A model generated the notes under the pieces. The model was given only the letters and a program-made list of their open reading frames with translations, was not told the origin of the DNA and searched no databases. Below, in pieces: positions 22,409 through 34,770 of a DNA stretch of 64,000 bases (positions are counted from its first letter, which is position 1; every line of letters begins with the position of its first letter). The stretch covers positions 19,950,315 through 20,014,314 of the forward strand of contig OZ038454.1 of assembly GCA_964036195.1 (NCBI GenBank), written 5' to 3'. The position numbers and the translations under genes are program-made. Source of the stretch: Sphaerolaimus hirsutus (taxonomy: Eukaryota; Nematoda; Chromadorea; Monhysterida; Sphaerolaimidae).

Positions 22409-24444
22409 TCAGCCACCCATTCCCAACCTTCTCGCAAAAACCTCCTTAGAAGTAGGCCACTCGCAATCCGCCCCCTGATAAATCGGTTTCGGTGTGTTCC
22501 AAAATGCGTTTCCGCCGAAACCCTTAGCCCTGAGAAACTGCAGCACTGGTGCGTTGTATCTTTCCAGGAAAACGAGTGGATCCCTGGCGAAAACCATCAA
22601 AGCTAGTCGATTTTGATCAGTTGCGATCAGATACTCGTAGGGGCCTGGCTTTTCGTCGCTTGGCGCCTCTTCTGATTCACCGGAGCCGGAAAAGTTGCGG
22701 TTTTGTTATTAGGTTTTGTTGTGCTGGTTTGATTGATTTGATTGATTGCTTCTTATTGGGAAAATTAACTCTGCCCGTGTCATACGAATTGGCGGCGTCT
22801 GACAAGAATTTCTACTGATACTTGGGGAAATACGAGATTTCTATTGTCGTATTTTAAGGGGACAGCAAATGTCATTTTGCAAGACAAAAAGTGACAAACA
22901 CAGCACATTTTTCTAAGAAATACTTATCAGGAGAGAAATACACATCTTTGATGTATTTCAGGTAAAAATTGCAAGGAAAAACGATTTTTATGTTATTTTT
23001 GTGCGAAAATTACCTACTTTTACGTTTTCTGTGAGAAAAATACTCATTTTTATGTTTTCCCTGGAAAAAATACTCAATTTTACGTTTTCTATAGAAAAAA
23101 GTATTTTACTCACACTTTACACAGTGTAAAAGTAAAAATAAAATACTTAACGTTTTGTACTCAGGGGCGAGTAAAACAAAAATACTTCACGTTTACGTTT
23201 ACTTTAAAATAAAGTTCAGTACTTTTAACGACTCTGGTTAGATGCATAATAGGTAGAAGTAGGTGCATGATGGGCCTAGATTCATAATTGGTTTAGATGC
23301 ATAATGAGTCCTACTCGTTCCAACTACCTAGGTAAATTTGCTGCTGTTTCCCTAAATTTAAATTTCCCCGTTTGAATTAACTCCACGGAAATATAAATCG
23401 ATCTGCAACACCACTCACCTTCAATCTCAGTTTCGTTGCCTCTACTCTCAATTTCGGTGATGTTTGCGGTAGGTTCGAAATCTGGACCAGCGCTGATGAT
23501 TATTACTGCAAATGGAATTTTAATTTTTTCGAAAACATTGTTCGTTCACACCACATAGGTAAATAGAAACAAACGCTGTCTAGGATAGAAATATTCCTCT
23601 GTATACATCCAATATTGTCCAGGGCCGTATCTGTTCACATCTCGCTTATAAGTTTCAATGGGGCCAATTTTCGAAATCGTTCTGTAAGCCTCCTCCATTG
23701 TGAACCCTCCTTTACCCATTATGGGGTTGGGTTTGACTGAGAAATTGAAGAAGAAAAAATTAAAAAATTTGACATTTAAAAACAAATTTTAAATTGTTAA
23801 AAATCTCACAATAAGCGACGGGGCAATACATCTCAGCCCTAAAAACATCAAAGTTGATGGCCGCCTTGTACATCTGGTACCACTTGCCCATGAGCCGGTC
23901 GGTCTGCACGTCGACGCCGGCCACCGAGTCGAACATGTTGCCCAGGCCCTTGACCACGCCCGTCAACGAGGACATGTCGAACTGAGGGGGGAAAGTTGAG
24001 GGTACTTCCAGGGGGCACTTCCATACCCTGTAAATTACCATGTAAAATGACAAATGTCAGGCAAAGTGTTTGATTCCGTTTTCTAATTTACATGGCGTTT
24101 TACAAGACTTTTAGCACTTTGCATGCCATTTTACATGACATTTTACGTGTCTTTTGACACGCTGCATGAAATTTTGCATTTTACAGGGCAGTTTACAGGG
24201 TACTAGGGATAGGGGGAATTTAAGTTAGAAAATTCAGGGTTGTGACGGATTGCTCAATAATTGGCAGCTGTCTAATTGGAACTTTTTTACTGGAAATTTT
24301 TCTTGTGACTGGAATTGCACTGAAGAAGTGCTGAAAAAGTATCTGAAATGGAAAATAACAACATACCACATTCTCGCCGATGCCGTTGCTTCTGTGGATA
24401 AAAGCTGTGGCGGCTAATAAGTAGAATAGTACTGCTTTTGCCAT
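22409..24444 (-). CDS. Secreted lipocalin C (compact form)
   Basis: Five exons: 24444-24367, 23981-23810, 23736-23575, 23505-23419, 22671-22409. Phases agree and give 253 aa. Exon 1 encodes a signal peptide (MAKAVLFYLLAATAF). The lipocalin fold begins almost at once: GKWYQMYKAA at ~58, then the Cys of EMYCPVAY, GGFTMEEAYR, a very conserved GPGQYWMYTEEYFYP, and finally YEYLIATDQN and LMVFARDP. The C-terminal motifs FWNTPKPIYQG and DCEWP supply Cys for a disulfide. This is the least derived of the three paralogs and lacks the Q-rich region. It strongly resembles nematode secreted lipocalins, which is the main reason for suggesting that phylum. An acidic/Ser insert (exon 4 and start of exon 5) lengthens one loop. 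Confidence 0.88.
22860..23220. repeat. ACGTTTT/TACTCA-type low-complexity repeat in lipocalin C intron
   Basis: Drifting units of AAAATACTCATTTTTACGTTTTC run for about 350 bp and end in GTAAACG-like units. Similar sequence appears at 33594-34000, 37130-37210 and 61260-61450, so this is a dispersed family. Confidence 0.55.
24011..24204. mobile_element. CCCTGTAAA-family MITE in first intron of lipocalin C
   Basis: GGGGGCACTTCCATACCCTGTAAA on the left and GGGCAGTTTACAGGGTA on the right. It lies about 30 bp upstream of the exon 2 acceptor. Confidence 0.7.
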
Positions 24445-26223
24445 TGTTCTATAGGGTGAACGTGCACACTTCTCGTTTAGCTGATAGGGAAATATATAAT
24501 GGATTATAACAAATTATACATCAAAATAATAAAAACAAAAATCTACACTGATCAATAAAAAATAAAAATCGCGCGCCAGTGATCCTTGCATAATCCAATC
24601 AAAAGGTGATCTCCCTTGACATGAGTGCATACTACCATGCACATAATTTACAACCGCCGGGAATGTCATCAGGGATGCTACCAATGTTCATGAATCACGT
24701 CACGACCAGCGCATGTAAAATGACATTGCAACATTCGCCCGACGACAGACAATGATGCATTGTTGTGCGGATATTGTTTCCATGATGTCATATATCCTCC
24801 AAAAGGGGGGGGTGCCACTGAACGGATGATGAGTAGGCCCGGCAACATTTGCTGGGCGCACGCGCGCACCAGCCGACAGCGGCGGAAAATGTTACGAAAG
24901 TGTCCCCGATTTGTGGCTGCATCTCGAGGGATTAGGCCCGCACACGCTAGTTGACATCGCAAATTCGTGTCAACTAAATCCGTGTCAATGTCAACTAAAA
25001 CATGGAAAGAATCACACTTAACAGGAACCATGAAAATTAAGTGGCATGATGTAAAATCAACTATGCTCTATCAGATAGGAAAGTTGACCCATAATTGACA
25101 AAATTCAGCTGACACAAATTCAGTTGACATCCAGCGTGTGTGGCGCCAATCTGGGCAAAATGGAATTTGCCCGATTTATTGACTGTCAATCAGAAGCGCA
25201 TTGATTCAGCAGCGCATAACAACTCTTAACGCGATTAATCGGATGTGATTAAAAACGCGTCGGGTTCATCGAATTGTAAATATTCACCATACATCTAGAT
25301 ATTTATGTCTATCAAATGTCGCCATGTATTTATAAGTAAGTGCCAGCCTTACACGCGAAACTTCCCGACAGCAAGTCAATCAAGTGTCACTTTCCGCCGC
25401 CGCCGCCCAGTGCAAACGCACGCACGCACGAGGCGCGTGCGCGCCAACGGCACCGGCCAAGTGCCTAGTACGAATTCTGGTTGTCACGACTACCCGGCGC
25501 GCAAATGAGACCAGAAAATTGGCCGCGCCAGGTGAATTCGGATTTATTTATGCGGGCAATCTACTACGGACAAGATTCTGATGCGATCGAAATCGATAGG
25601 ATCCACCGATTTACGCGTAGTTCAGTTCATCCACGCGAGATGGAAGGATTATGCGCGCCGCGCGAGTAACTGTAGTCGTCTTATCTTATTGCCGCGCGCG
25701 GGTGTCACTTTTGGCTGTCGGTGATTCTGGCTGGCGCCAGTGGCACATTGACCTTGACACAGTTTACTTCACTGCGCCATTTACGATGTGTCGTAGCGGA
25801 AAAAGTGAAGGTATTTGTCGGTGTCGAAATTTTGCTCGTGATAGGGGATGTGATGATACTCAAAATATCAGGCCAATTTGGGTGATTTTATTTCATAAAT
25901 TGCACTTTGAATGCGTCAACTGCTACCCATATCAGTCGTAAACATTATGATAATTAAATGTCGAAAAAGAATGGTAAATACCTATCCAATTCGCGCATTA
26001 TTTTAAAATCATTCAAAAATAAACAAAAGTAGGTATTTTACACATTATAACTCATGTAATACAATTTATAACGAACAAGACTGGGCAAATCATCATCACT
26101 TTCAATTTCCAAATCACACTAAAATGAAAGACTGGAATGTGTAAAAAAAATTGCTTAGCACTTAATAAATATATAAAATGGTTTGAAAACATCACAAAAC
26201 TCCGACAATATCCCCCTCTCAAT
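24445..26223. other. Intergenic region between lipocalins B and C
   Basis: Upstream side of lipocalin C. Contains the MITE at 24935-25147 and a GC-rich patch (25385-25760). No exon with family similarity was seen on either strand. Confidence 0.5.
24935..25147. mobile_element. CACACGCTAGTTGACA-family MITE
   Basis: GGCCCGCACACGCTAGTTGACATC at the left and CATCCAGCGTGTGTGGCGCC at the right are inverted ends. The inside repeats TGTCAAC/GTTGACA motifs. The same family occurs at 28428, 55605, 58911, 60008, 61898 and 63019. Confidence 0.75.
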
Positions 26224-29200
26224 TTACTTTCCGAACACCTGGAATGTACTGTCTGAGTATTGACAATTCGAGTAATCTGAAGGCTGCAACATGTTGAATG
26301 CCCGAATGAAATCATTGACAAATCGATTGTCTTCCAAATATCTGCAAGGAAAATAAAGCACTATTACATACAAGTTCTATATCTGCAACGCCACACTATG
26401 TAAATTTAAATGAAGCCATTCATCTTAAAAATACAGAAAGAGTGCAATAAAACTGATTCAACCCATCGAGTAACAGCGTATCTGAAATAATTTGCTTCCC
26501 AACTCTGACAAAGAATCATTTTAAGTGAAATTTATCAGTCTGCTCAAAATGCAGTGTTTGGCACAAATAAACCCCGGCCCCCTCAAACCGACCTAAGCAC
26601 CTCCTCCTGGTATTTCTCATTGAACAGATCCGGGTCGCGCACCAAAACCGTCACCGGGTACCGCACCCAGTTGCTCACGATCGCGTACTCGTACTGGGGG
26701 TTGCCGAACGGGTCTTCGCTGATAGGTCCGGTTTTGTACACCCAGACTGCGAGTGGTGGGCGTTTGTGTACTTTTGAGGGGTTCGCGGGGATTTTTATGC
26801 TGATGTTATACGGATGTTATATATTTGCTTTTTCACGTTCCAACGACCGTTTTGGCGTATTTTTAACGTCATATTCAGTGCACCGCACGAAAATTACACC
26901 GAATAAATACTAAAGGTGCCGTAATTACCGATGTAGGCGCCTACGGTTCCCGGTACAAGTTTTTTAATGATTATCGGCATTTTAAAAGCAATTTTCAGTT
27001 CGCACTAGCTCTGTGGCGCCGTTTATTCGTGCCTTGGCGCCACAGAAAAACCCTTTTCCATCATCCACCACACCCTCGAATCAAACGCACATGGCGTGGG
27101 GTCGGGGTCATCGCTGGTGTGCATCTGCAGCATGCCGTTGCTGGGGCCCTCCCTGAACGCGTAGCCGACGCTGTAGCGCACCTGGCCGAACTCGCTGCCC
27201 TGCCGGTAGATCCGCAGCGCCGTGAATGTGGATGTCTTGTCGTTTTCGGTTAGACCGCCGACTGAGTGCGGGAAATTGAGTGTTTTTTGTGTGTGTTTGG
27301 TGTTGAATAGTTTAAAATGAAGTGAATTTTGACAAGGATGAGAAAATGTAAAAAATACTGGCCGAGACTCGAACCCAGGACCTTTCAGTATGCGTGTGAA
27401 AGCTGTCAATGACTGAGCTACCAGGAGGCCACATTGTGCACCACTCAACTGTAGGTGGGTACAAAACGTCCAATAGGTATATATTTCCCCACGTAAATAC
27501 TGCCCGTTGTAGCCTAGTTTTGTGCCTAGTCTAGCCTAGTCTAGCCTAGCCTGGACTTGAATTTGAAAATCCGACTGGCAAGCTGCCAAAAAAACCCTAA
27601 CTAACAATGATGGACGACACATCTCTGAATGGTCGACCTCGGACTATTTATGCCCTCGAACCACCTGCCCATGAACTTGTCCAAGTCCACGTCGGGCGTC
27701 TCCGGCAGCAGAGTGGTGGTCACGTTGTCGGCGAAGTCTTGCAGGTCGTCGGCGCGTACGACGTCCGCCAGAGTGGTGCCGTTTGTGACGCGGTTTGTGA
27801 TCACGGCTGGGGTTTTGAAGTGGGGGAATGGATGGTGAACTTGGTTTGGGTGCAAGCGCACTTGTTTGCAAGATTAATTTTATTAAGAGGTTATTTAAAT
27901 ATAATTTTTTAATTTAAACTTTTTTATTAATTTTTTTAACAAGAAACAAGAACTTTTGGTGCAAATGAAGCAGAGTGACTGTAGCTCGTCAATTTCTTTA
28001 GAAATATCGACGCCATGATAATTTTTTATAACGAATTTTGAAAGTCAAATTGAAATAATTTTTGAATTTCTTCAATCACATCAGTCGTGGTGAATTTGAA
28101 ATAGGTAGGTAAGTAGATAGCTTTAGTGGATCGTTAACAACCTCCCTCAACCACCCCCCCCCCAAAAAAAAAAAAATCCCCCCAAAACCCACAAGCCAAC
28201 TGCAGCATGTCCACCTGTCCATTGGCGTCCTTGGGAATGCCGCCGGGCAGCAGGGGCACCCCCGGGAAGCGCGGCAGGCCCGCGTTGATGGGGCCGAACG
28301 CCCGCTGCGCACCGTCGTCGCCGCCCGCTGAAGACAGGACACGTCCGATTCCGGCTGTGGGGGGGGGGGGGGTTGGGGTTGGGGTGGTGTGATTTTTGTG
28401 GTGGATTTGGATTGGTGAGGCGAGTGAATGGCGCCAAAAAAGCTGGATGTCAACTGAATTCGCGTCAACTGAATTTTAGTCAATTGTGTGATTTTAACTT
28501 TCCGTTCTGATAGAAAATACGTACCGTAGTCAATTTTACATCATGACACTTTATTTTCGTTGTTTCTGTAGTTAAGTATGAAGTTAAAAAATTTCTTGTG
28601 TTATTTAGTTCACATTGAAACGGATTTCGTTGACATTGACACGGATTTATTTGACACGAATTTGCGATGACAACTAGCGTGTGTGGGCCCTTAATACCCT
28701 ATCAACCAAACTCACAAGCCTGCGTGAACCTCCTGGTCAAGCTGCCCAGCACTCCCAGCAAACCAGACGAAGAATCGCCAGCGGGTGCCGCTTGAGGTCC
28801 AAAAGCGCCGGCCCCATTACCACCTCCAAACACTTGACCCAAACCACCGCCAAAGCCGCCACCAGAATTGGGCAACCCGCCGCCGCCGCCTGGATTGAGC
28901 AAAGATGTGGCCGCGTCGCCGAACGCGTTGCCGAACGGGTTGCCCGACTGCCCGCCGAACACGCCCGACTGGGCGCCGGGCGGGGAGCCCAACCCGAACT
29001 GCTGCGCCGCCGTTTGGCCGAATGTGGATGCGTCGAATGCCGGCGGCGCGTTGCCGACTAGACCTGCGGTGCGATCGAGTCTTTCGATAAGTTGACGGAA
29101 TTTTGTTGTTAATTCAATTGTCGATCTCATGTCGACTTCAAGGGGGCAGTCCCATAGGGACCCATAGGGCCATAGGGACCTCTGTAAAATGTCATATGTA

Positions 29201-30056
29201 ACACAGGGTGTCAAAAGTTACGTAAAATGTCCAGAAAAATGGCCGTTAATTTTTCTGGACATTTCACATGACTTTTGACACTTGCGTGACATTTGACATT
29301 TTACAGGGTATTTTACAGGGTCTGGGATTGCCACCAGGCCACCTGTTCACCCACCTGGAATGCCAAGTGCATCCAGCCCCAAGATCCTCGACACCACGGG
29401 GGGTATCCTGGGCGGGGGCGGCGGCGGCACAGTCAACAGCTGCTGCTGCGGCCGGGGGGTTGTGAGCGGGGGCGCGGGCGTCCCAACGGCGACCACTGGC
29501 TGCCGCGGCGCGAAGTCCACCGCTGGCCGCGGCAAATCTACCACTGTGGGACGGGCGCGACTGGCGGCCGACAAGCCGCGCTGCGACGGCTGCGGCAGCA
29601 GTTGCTGCGTTGTGGATTCATGTTAATGGTTTATACTGGAGGGTGCCGTTGTAAGGCGACAAATCTGGGGGCACTCCCAGACCCTGTAAAAAGCCCTGTA
29701 AAATGTCAAATGTCCTGCAAAATGTCAAAAGTCATGGAAAGTGCCCTGCAAAATGGCAACCGAGTTGCCATTTTGCAGGGCATTTTCCATGACTTTTGAC
29801 ACTTTGCTTGACATTTGACATTTTACAGGGTCCGGGAGTTGCACATGGTTTTTCTACAGATGCCTACCGGGGGTCCCGCCTGGCGTGCCTCCAGATTCGC
29901 ATTGTTGACAGTGCGCGCGCCATCGTTGCCCACTCGCAGCACGACCGGACTACCACCGCCATCTGCGGAACGCAGTCGCTCGAAGCGGGACGACTGCGCT
30001 AGGGTGTAGGGCGCGGCAGCGAGCAGCGCGCCGAACCAGATCAGGGGCTGCATCAT
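26224..30056 (-). CDS. Secreted lipocalin B with long P/G/Q-rich N-terminal region
   Basis: Eight exons: 30056-29868, 29604-29355, 29063-28716, 28354-28193, 27806-27606, 27261-27052, 26746-26593, 26341-26224. All phases agree; the product is 543 aa. The start is the first of two adjacent ATGs, followed by a signal peptide (MMQPLIWFGALLAAAPYTLA). Exon 2 ends in a Pro-rich stretch with six consecutive prolines. Exon 3 is Gly-rich (LLNPGGGGGLPN). The lipocalin domain (~355-543) has FMGRWFEG at ~360, a paired-strand region with VGYAFREG, then YKTGPISED, YEYAIVSN and VLVRDPDLF. The VFARDP box is changed to VLVRDP here, so this paralog has diverged. The terminal exon carries two Cys residues. Introns hold two CCCTGTAAA MITEs, a GTTGACA MITE and a tRNA-like sequence. 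Confidence 0.85.
27359..27430 (-). tRNA. tRNA-like sequence (possible Cys-GCA) in lipocalin B intron
   Basis: On the minus strand TAGCTCAGTCATTG matches an A box and GGGTTCGAGTCTC a B box. A TTTCA/TGAAA stem encloses a loop with GCA in the anticodon position, and a T-run follows about 5 bp past the end. The acceptor stem pairs over only about four of seven positions, so this is more likely a decayed tRNA or tRNA-derived SINE head than a working tRNA gene. Confidence 0.4.
28428..28690. mobile_element. GTTGACA-family MITE in lipocalin B intron
   Basis: Ends GGCGCCAAAAAAGCTGGATGTCAAC and GACAACTAGCGTGTGTGGGCCC with repeated TGTCAAC-type motifs. It almost fills the intron before the exon starting at 28354. 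Confidence 0.7.
29147..29330. mobile_element. CCCTGTAAA-family MITE in lipocalin B intron
   Basis: Starts CAGTCCCATAGGG and ends TTTTACAGGGTCTGGGATTG, with a central perfect hairpin. The host intron (29064-29354) is only 291 bp. Confidence 0.75.
29672..29841. mobile_element. CCCTGTAAA-family MITE in lipocalin B intron 1
   Basis: Starts CACTCCCAGACCCTGTAAA and ends TTTTACAGGGTCCGGGAGTTG. A long perfect hairpin in the middle (TGCAAAATGGCAAC and its inverse) suggests a young insertion. Intron length is 263 bp. Confidence 0.78.
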
Positions 30057-31425
30057 GGACGCCGAGTACACGCGTCTCTAGGATTTAGGAGTGATCGCCC
30101 TGCGTTAATTAGCCGTGTATTTACTGATTTGCGCAGAATTTAAAGGTTGATGGAAAGCGATTAGAGGCGAGCGGCTGCGAGCAAAGCAACTTTTACTCAA
30201 TTCTTCGGCGTCTGTATATTTGATCGATGATCGATCGATTTAGATTTGGGAGAATTTCTGTCGGTGTTGCGCAGCGCGCCAGATAGGCACATGTCCTTGA
30301 CCGTGCGCCGGTTGTTCCACATAAATATTCTATTTGGCAGTGCACGTGAAACTTTGGATCCAGCGACAACTGACAACATCCGATACCTAGTTGTATGAAT
30401 TCATATTTTCTTGTGCGATGGTATGGACGCGATGTGGCCATTTTCACGCATCGCAAGGTCTCGTTTTGCACCATAGGCGCGAAATTCAATCTGCCCGACA
30501 TGTCTGTCGGGCAGTCGGGCTTCATTGTAGGTTGAGTAGGTTGACTGATAATCGAAACCACGCTGAATCGGGTGGCTTGACATTTCGGATATATTGAATC
30601 GGACTGCCGAAAAACGTATCCAATTGAATCTGGTGCCTGATCTGTGATCTGGCGGGATCTGAAATTACCTATGTACCTAAATAAATTCACTAGAATTTAC
30701 GACATGCCGACCGGAATTGAAAATATTTCGCGCGTGGATGCGCGCAAGTTGTGACACGATAACAATTGCGTTTTGTTCTGTGTCCAAACTCGGAATAAAA
30801 TTAAAATGCGCTGCCGTGTTCCGCTGCCGGAAAATCATTACCGAATTTACGTGAAACGTTACACGCCCGAAAAACGAGTGGGTGCACCGCAATCACTCAA
30901 AAGTTCGAAACAATGGAAATGGCGAATTGGGTGGTGCATTGTTGTCATCCGATGAAATCGCCCTGTCACGAGGTTGTCGGGTGGGGAAATCCTGTTAAAA
31001 TTATACGTTCAATACGGGGCGTATCTTCAAAATTCATTGAACTTCATTCGTAACAAACATGTGTAGTGTCGCTGTTATTATCAAGCGGGCATTCACCGTT
31101 ACGATGCACTACTTTCGATTGTCACGCCACCCATCATTAACCCCTTGAATTTCTAATCTGTTCTGCATTTGCGCATTGTGGCTCTGCACACTAAAAATTT
31201 GCACACAGTTTACTGTATACCTATTTGGAACCAACTTCACGCATACACATTCCATCAACGACGGTAGTTCGTGTTTGTACTTTCAACAAAAATACTGAAA
31301 AAGTTCCGAGACATAGAAATATCAAACATAAATACGCATAAACCATGTCCTAACGTCACTCAGCCATTGATTTCAACGTGTGTTCTGCATCCTACAGATC
31401 ACAAAAAAATTTTCCCTTCCAAATT

Positions 31426-31523
31426 TTAGGGGGGGGGGGTGTTTCGATGGGGGGTCAACTCAAGGGGGGTGTTTCGATGGGGGGTCAATTCAAGGGGAGT
31501 GGGTTAATTCGAGGTAATACGGT
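31426..31523. mobile_element. TACCGTATTTC-family remnant
   Basis: G-runs with repeated GTGTTTCGATGGGGGGTCAA end in TTCGAGGTAATACGGTAA, the family's right end. The left end is missing. Confidence 0.5.
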
Positions 31524-32905
31524 AAATAGGTATTGGAAGGAAAGTACGCATCGCAATGCACCATGTGAAATGCGTGCACGCAAGGCACAGGTGCGCCCGT
31601 GCGTGTTCACCCTGAGGGAGGCCAGGCACCGGTGATACGCCACGAGTCGTTGACACCCGTGCCGCCCGCCACATATTTACGCATTCTCAGTTCTCACGTA
31701 CGTATACTATTTATGGAATTCTGGCAAACTGTGCGCGAACTCGGGTACAAACGTGCGACAATTATGGCCACGAATGTAGCCACATTTGTGTCACAGTTTA
31801 CGCGATGTCTCGGCGAAAAGACCGATTTATCATGATTCGATTGGCTCAGTAACCCATTGAGAGTGGAATTTCACGCGTTTTTCTTCTATGCCACTGGAAG
31901 TTGTCGTGATGATGGGGACTGACAGCAAAACATCCATTTGGGTTTCCAGGGAATGGTGAAAAAATTAAAAACGTGCAATCACAGTGATAATCTGGGAGAG
32001 CTATATTTACACACAGTTTAACTTTTTCACAAACGTCATACCGTGCACATGTCTACTATTCATAAACACTAAGCGAACGTATCGATTTTGTACAACAGTT
32101 GCATGCTTGGCAAATAAACTTGTAGCGTATCACTTCTCAGATCTGCAGTTCCAGTTGCGTGTATGCCTTTATCAGTACAACGCCAAATCCAAGTGCCTTA
32201 TAAAATTTATAAAGTGAAATTGTGGATTTCTATTGTGTGTTGACGTCACCGGCCTCAGCCACACATATTTACATAAATATAAATTTGTGATCAACATACT
32301 GTAAAAATATATTTATTTTCAATTTGATGGAAAACTATCACTTATTAGTACTTTCCACTGTCAAATATCACTCGAATTAAATTTTGAGCACTATATACTC
32401 GAGTTAGCACCAAGACACGTGACATGCTCATATTGTTATCAGGTATGCACTGTGGAGTGTGGAATTTAACATGCGCTGAAGTTAAAGAAAGCATGGAATA
32501 CCCATTTCTTAGGTAATAGATTTTATACCAGTTTCCTACGGCTGATGGAGCAAGTAGCTAAATACCTAGGTATATAAAGTTAGGCCACCAGTTTCACAAA
32601 AGATTTATTTATATTGTGTGTGCGGATGACTAAGTAAATAAGTTTTATTAAATTACATAAATATGTAGCAAAATGTGAGCGTTTCGAGTAAAATTTTGAG
32701 GCTGCAGCTTTTTTTGGTCTGCAAGCTTTGGCGACCGAACCTACATACCTCTTTATAACTACATCTCCTGGGAATTGTAGTCAGCCAAATGTCCTGCATT
32801 TTTGCTTTGCCAGAACATGATTAATACAAATTGATGTGGACTATTATGCACTAAATAGAAGAAAAACAAACATAAAACGAAACAGCAATCACATGCTTAT
32901 GGACT

Positions 32906-33104
32906 TACCGTATATCCTCGAATACGTCGCCCCCTCGAATAAGACCCCGTCGAATAAGTCCCCCCTGCTGTGAGCGTGAGGAAAAATAACTCCCCATAGA
33001 ATAACTCCCCCCTCGATTAACTCCCCTCTCAAAAAGTTCTGACGATTAAAATAGCTCCCCGGGGGACTTGTTCCGGTATATACGGATATCGAGGATATAC
33101 GGTA
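32906..33104. mobile_element. TACCGTATATCC-family element
   Basis: Ends TACCGTATATCCTCGA and TCGAGGATATACGGTA. The inside repeats CCCCTCGAATAA units. A short, apparently complete copy. Confidence 0.7.
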
Positions 33105-33593
33105 TTTGGTCTTGATGTATAGATTTGGTATCTACAAAATACAGTCAAAGACTGTATTTTCGATGTTCAGTATTTTATCTGGGGGTTAAATGGTGTGGAA
33201 GTTTGCATGTGATTATTGTTGGCTTGAGCGGAGCATCTTTACAAAGAGTCTTCCCTGACGGCGGTAAAATTATCACAGCATCACATCACATAATCACCAC
33301 CTTATAAAAGTATTATTTTAAACTGTTAGTCAGACATTTTTTGCATTCATTTTTTTAGAAAAAAATGTTAATCGTCACAATAATCCTTAGTACTACTGTA
33401 TAGTAGTACAATTACCTACCACATGCCAATTAACATCTTTGGCAAAAATTGACGTTTTCTGAAACGTGTTTTTTAAGTTCTTAATTAGCAGAAAATTTAA
33501 AGCCCAGCTTTATTTCTACTTTTTGCTTGCTTTGGGCGTTCCCAAGCTCGGTGTTCATCAAAAACCCCTGTTGTTTTTGCAACATTATTTCCA

Positions 33594-34000
33594 GAGTTGT
33601 TGTAAGTACTGAACTTTTTTCAAAGTAAACGTAAACGTAAAGTATTTTATTTTTACGCGCCCCTGCGTACAGAAAACGTAAAGTAAAAGTTTTTTACTTT
33701 TACGATGCGTAAATGGTGAGTAAACGTAAATACCAGTATTTTTACTCAGGAAAAACGTAAAAGTAAAAATTTATTTTGGTTTTGTACCTAGGAAGATGTA
33801 AAAAGGAGTAAAAGTGAAAGCGAGAGTCATATCGCTTTCCTCACCCTTCGCAACTTCTATCATTTCCGCTTCTATCATTTCAGCTTTTCCGCTTTCAAAA
33901 AGTACGCGAGTAAGTGATTACGGGAAACGTAAACGTATTTACGCGGTACTCGAGTAACCGTATTTATCGAGTAAACGTAAATACGTTTTAACAACTATTA
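33594..34000. repeat. GTAAACG-type repeat element
   Basis: Bordered by GTTGTTGTAAGTA and AAATACGTTTTAACAAC. The inside is dominated by GTAAACGTAAA and AAAGTAAAAGT units. Related to 22860-23220. Confidence 0.5.
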
Positions 34001-34080
34001 TTTTACTCATTGTTACCATTTGGCTTCATTCATAGACATATTTTGGTGTATTTTAGGAATCTTTGTCCACACCATACTCC

Positions 34081-34770
34081 ATATGAAGGGTGTGCTTCTA
34101 AAAGTACCGATCTACAAATTTTTCAAATTTGAGTTAGGACCATTTTTGGGGTCCCCATAAAAATGCGCTTCAAAAATATATATAATATGTGGGGGGTGCG
34201 AAATTCAATTTTGAGATATGGGGGGTCGAAAAAAGCAAAAAAATCGCAAATTACAGTTTTTGAAATTTTAAAAGTACCGATCTACAAGCTTTTTCAGCTT
34301 TTGTGTCTTTAAAAGTACCGATCTACACACTTTTTTCAAAATTGTTCTTTGAAATGTACCGATCTGCACATTATTTTTTGTGCTTCTAAAAGTACCGATG
34401 TCAGATCGGCGTCCGCTTGCGCAAAAACTCATTTTGTGCTTTTTTATTATGGGTAAAAGTACCGATCTACAGCTTTCTGATTTTGTGCTTTAAAAAATAC
34501 CGATCTACACGCTATTACCAATTTGTTCCTTTAAAATGTACTGTACTACAAAAATACAATTCCCTAAATTTTATATAGCTAGTGTTATGTGTATAATCAA
34601 TGATTATACCCATGCATGTGGATACCCAACAATATGGCCGAAATACCCTTACCCAAAATTCCCATACCCAATACCCATGTATGGGTATTGCATGCTCCAA
34701 ACTTTCAATCGCGATTATCTCAAAATCGATTTTTTGTAGATCGGTACTTTTAGAAGCACACCCTTCATAT
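34081..34770. mobile_element. 690-bp element with iterated TACCGATCTAC motif
   Basis: Ends ATATGAAGGGTGTGCTTC and its inverse are perfect. AAAGTACCGATCTACA recurs about seven times at 45-70 bp spacing in the left half and once inverted at the right end. A 5'-truncated second copy is at 43015-43806. Superfamily unknown. Confidence 0.75.

Noticed and set aside
30193-30690. 165-codon minus-strand ORF upstream of lipocalin B
   Set aside because: No recognisable domain, no splice partner, ordinary composition; in the promoter region of lipocalin B and consistent with chance.
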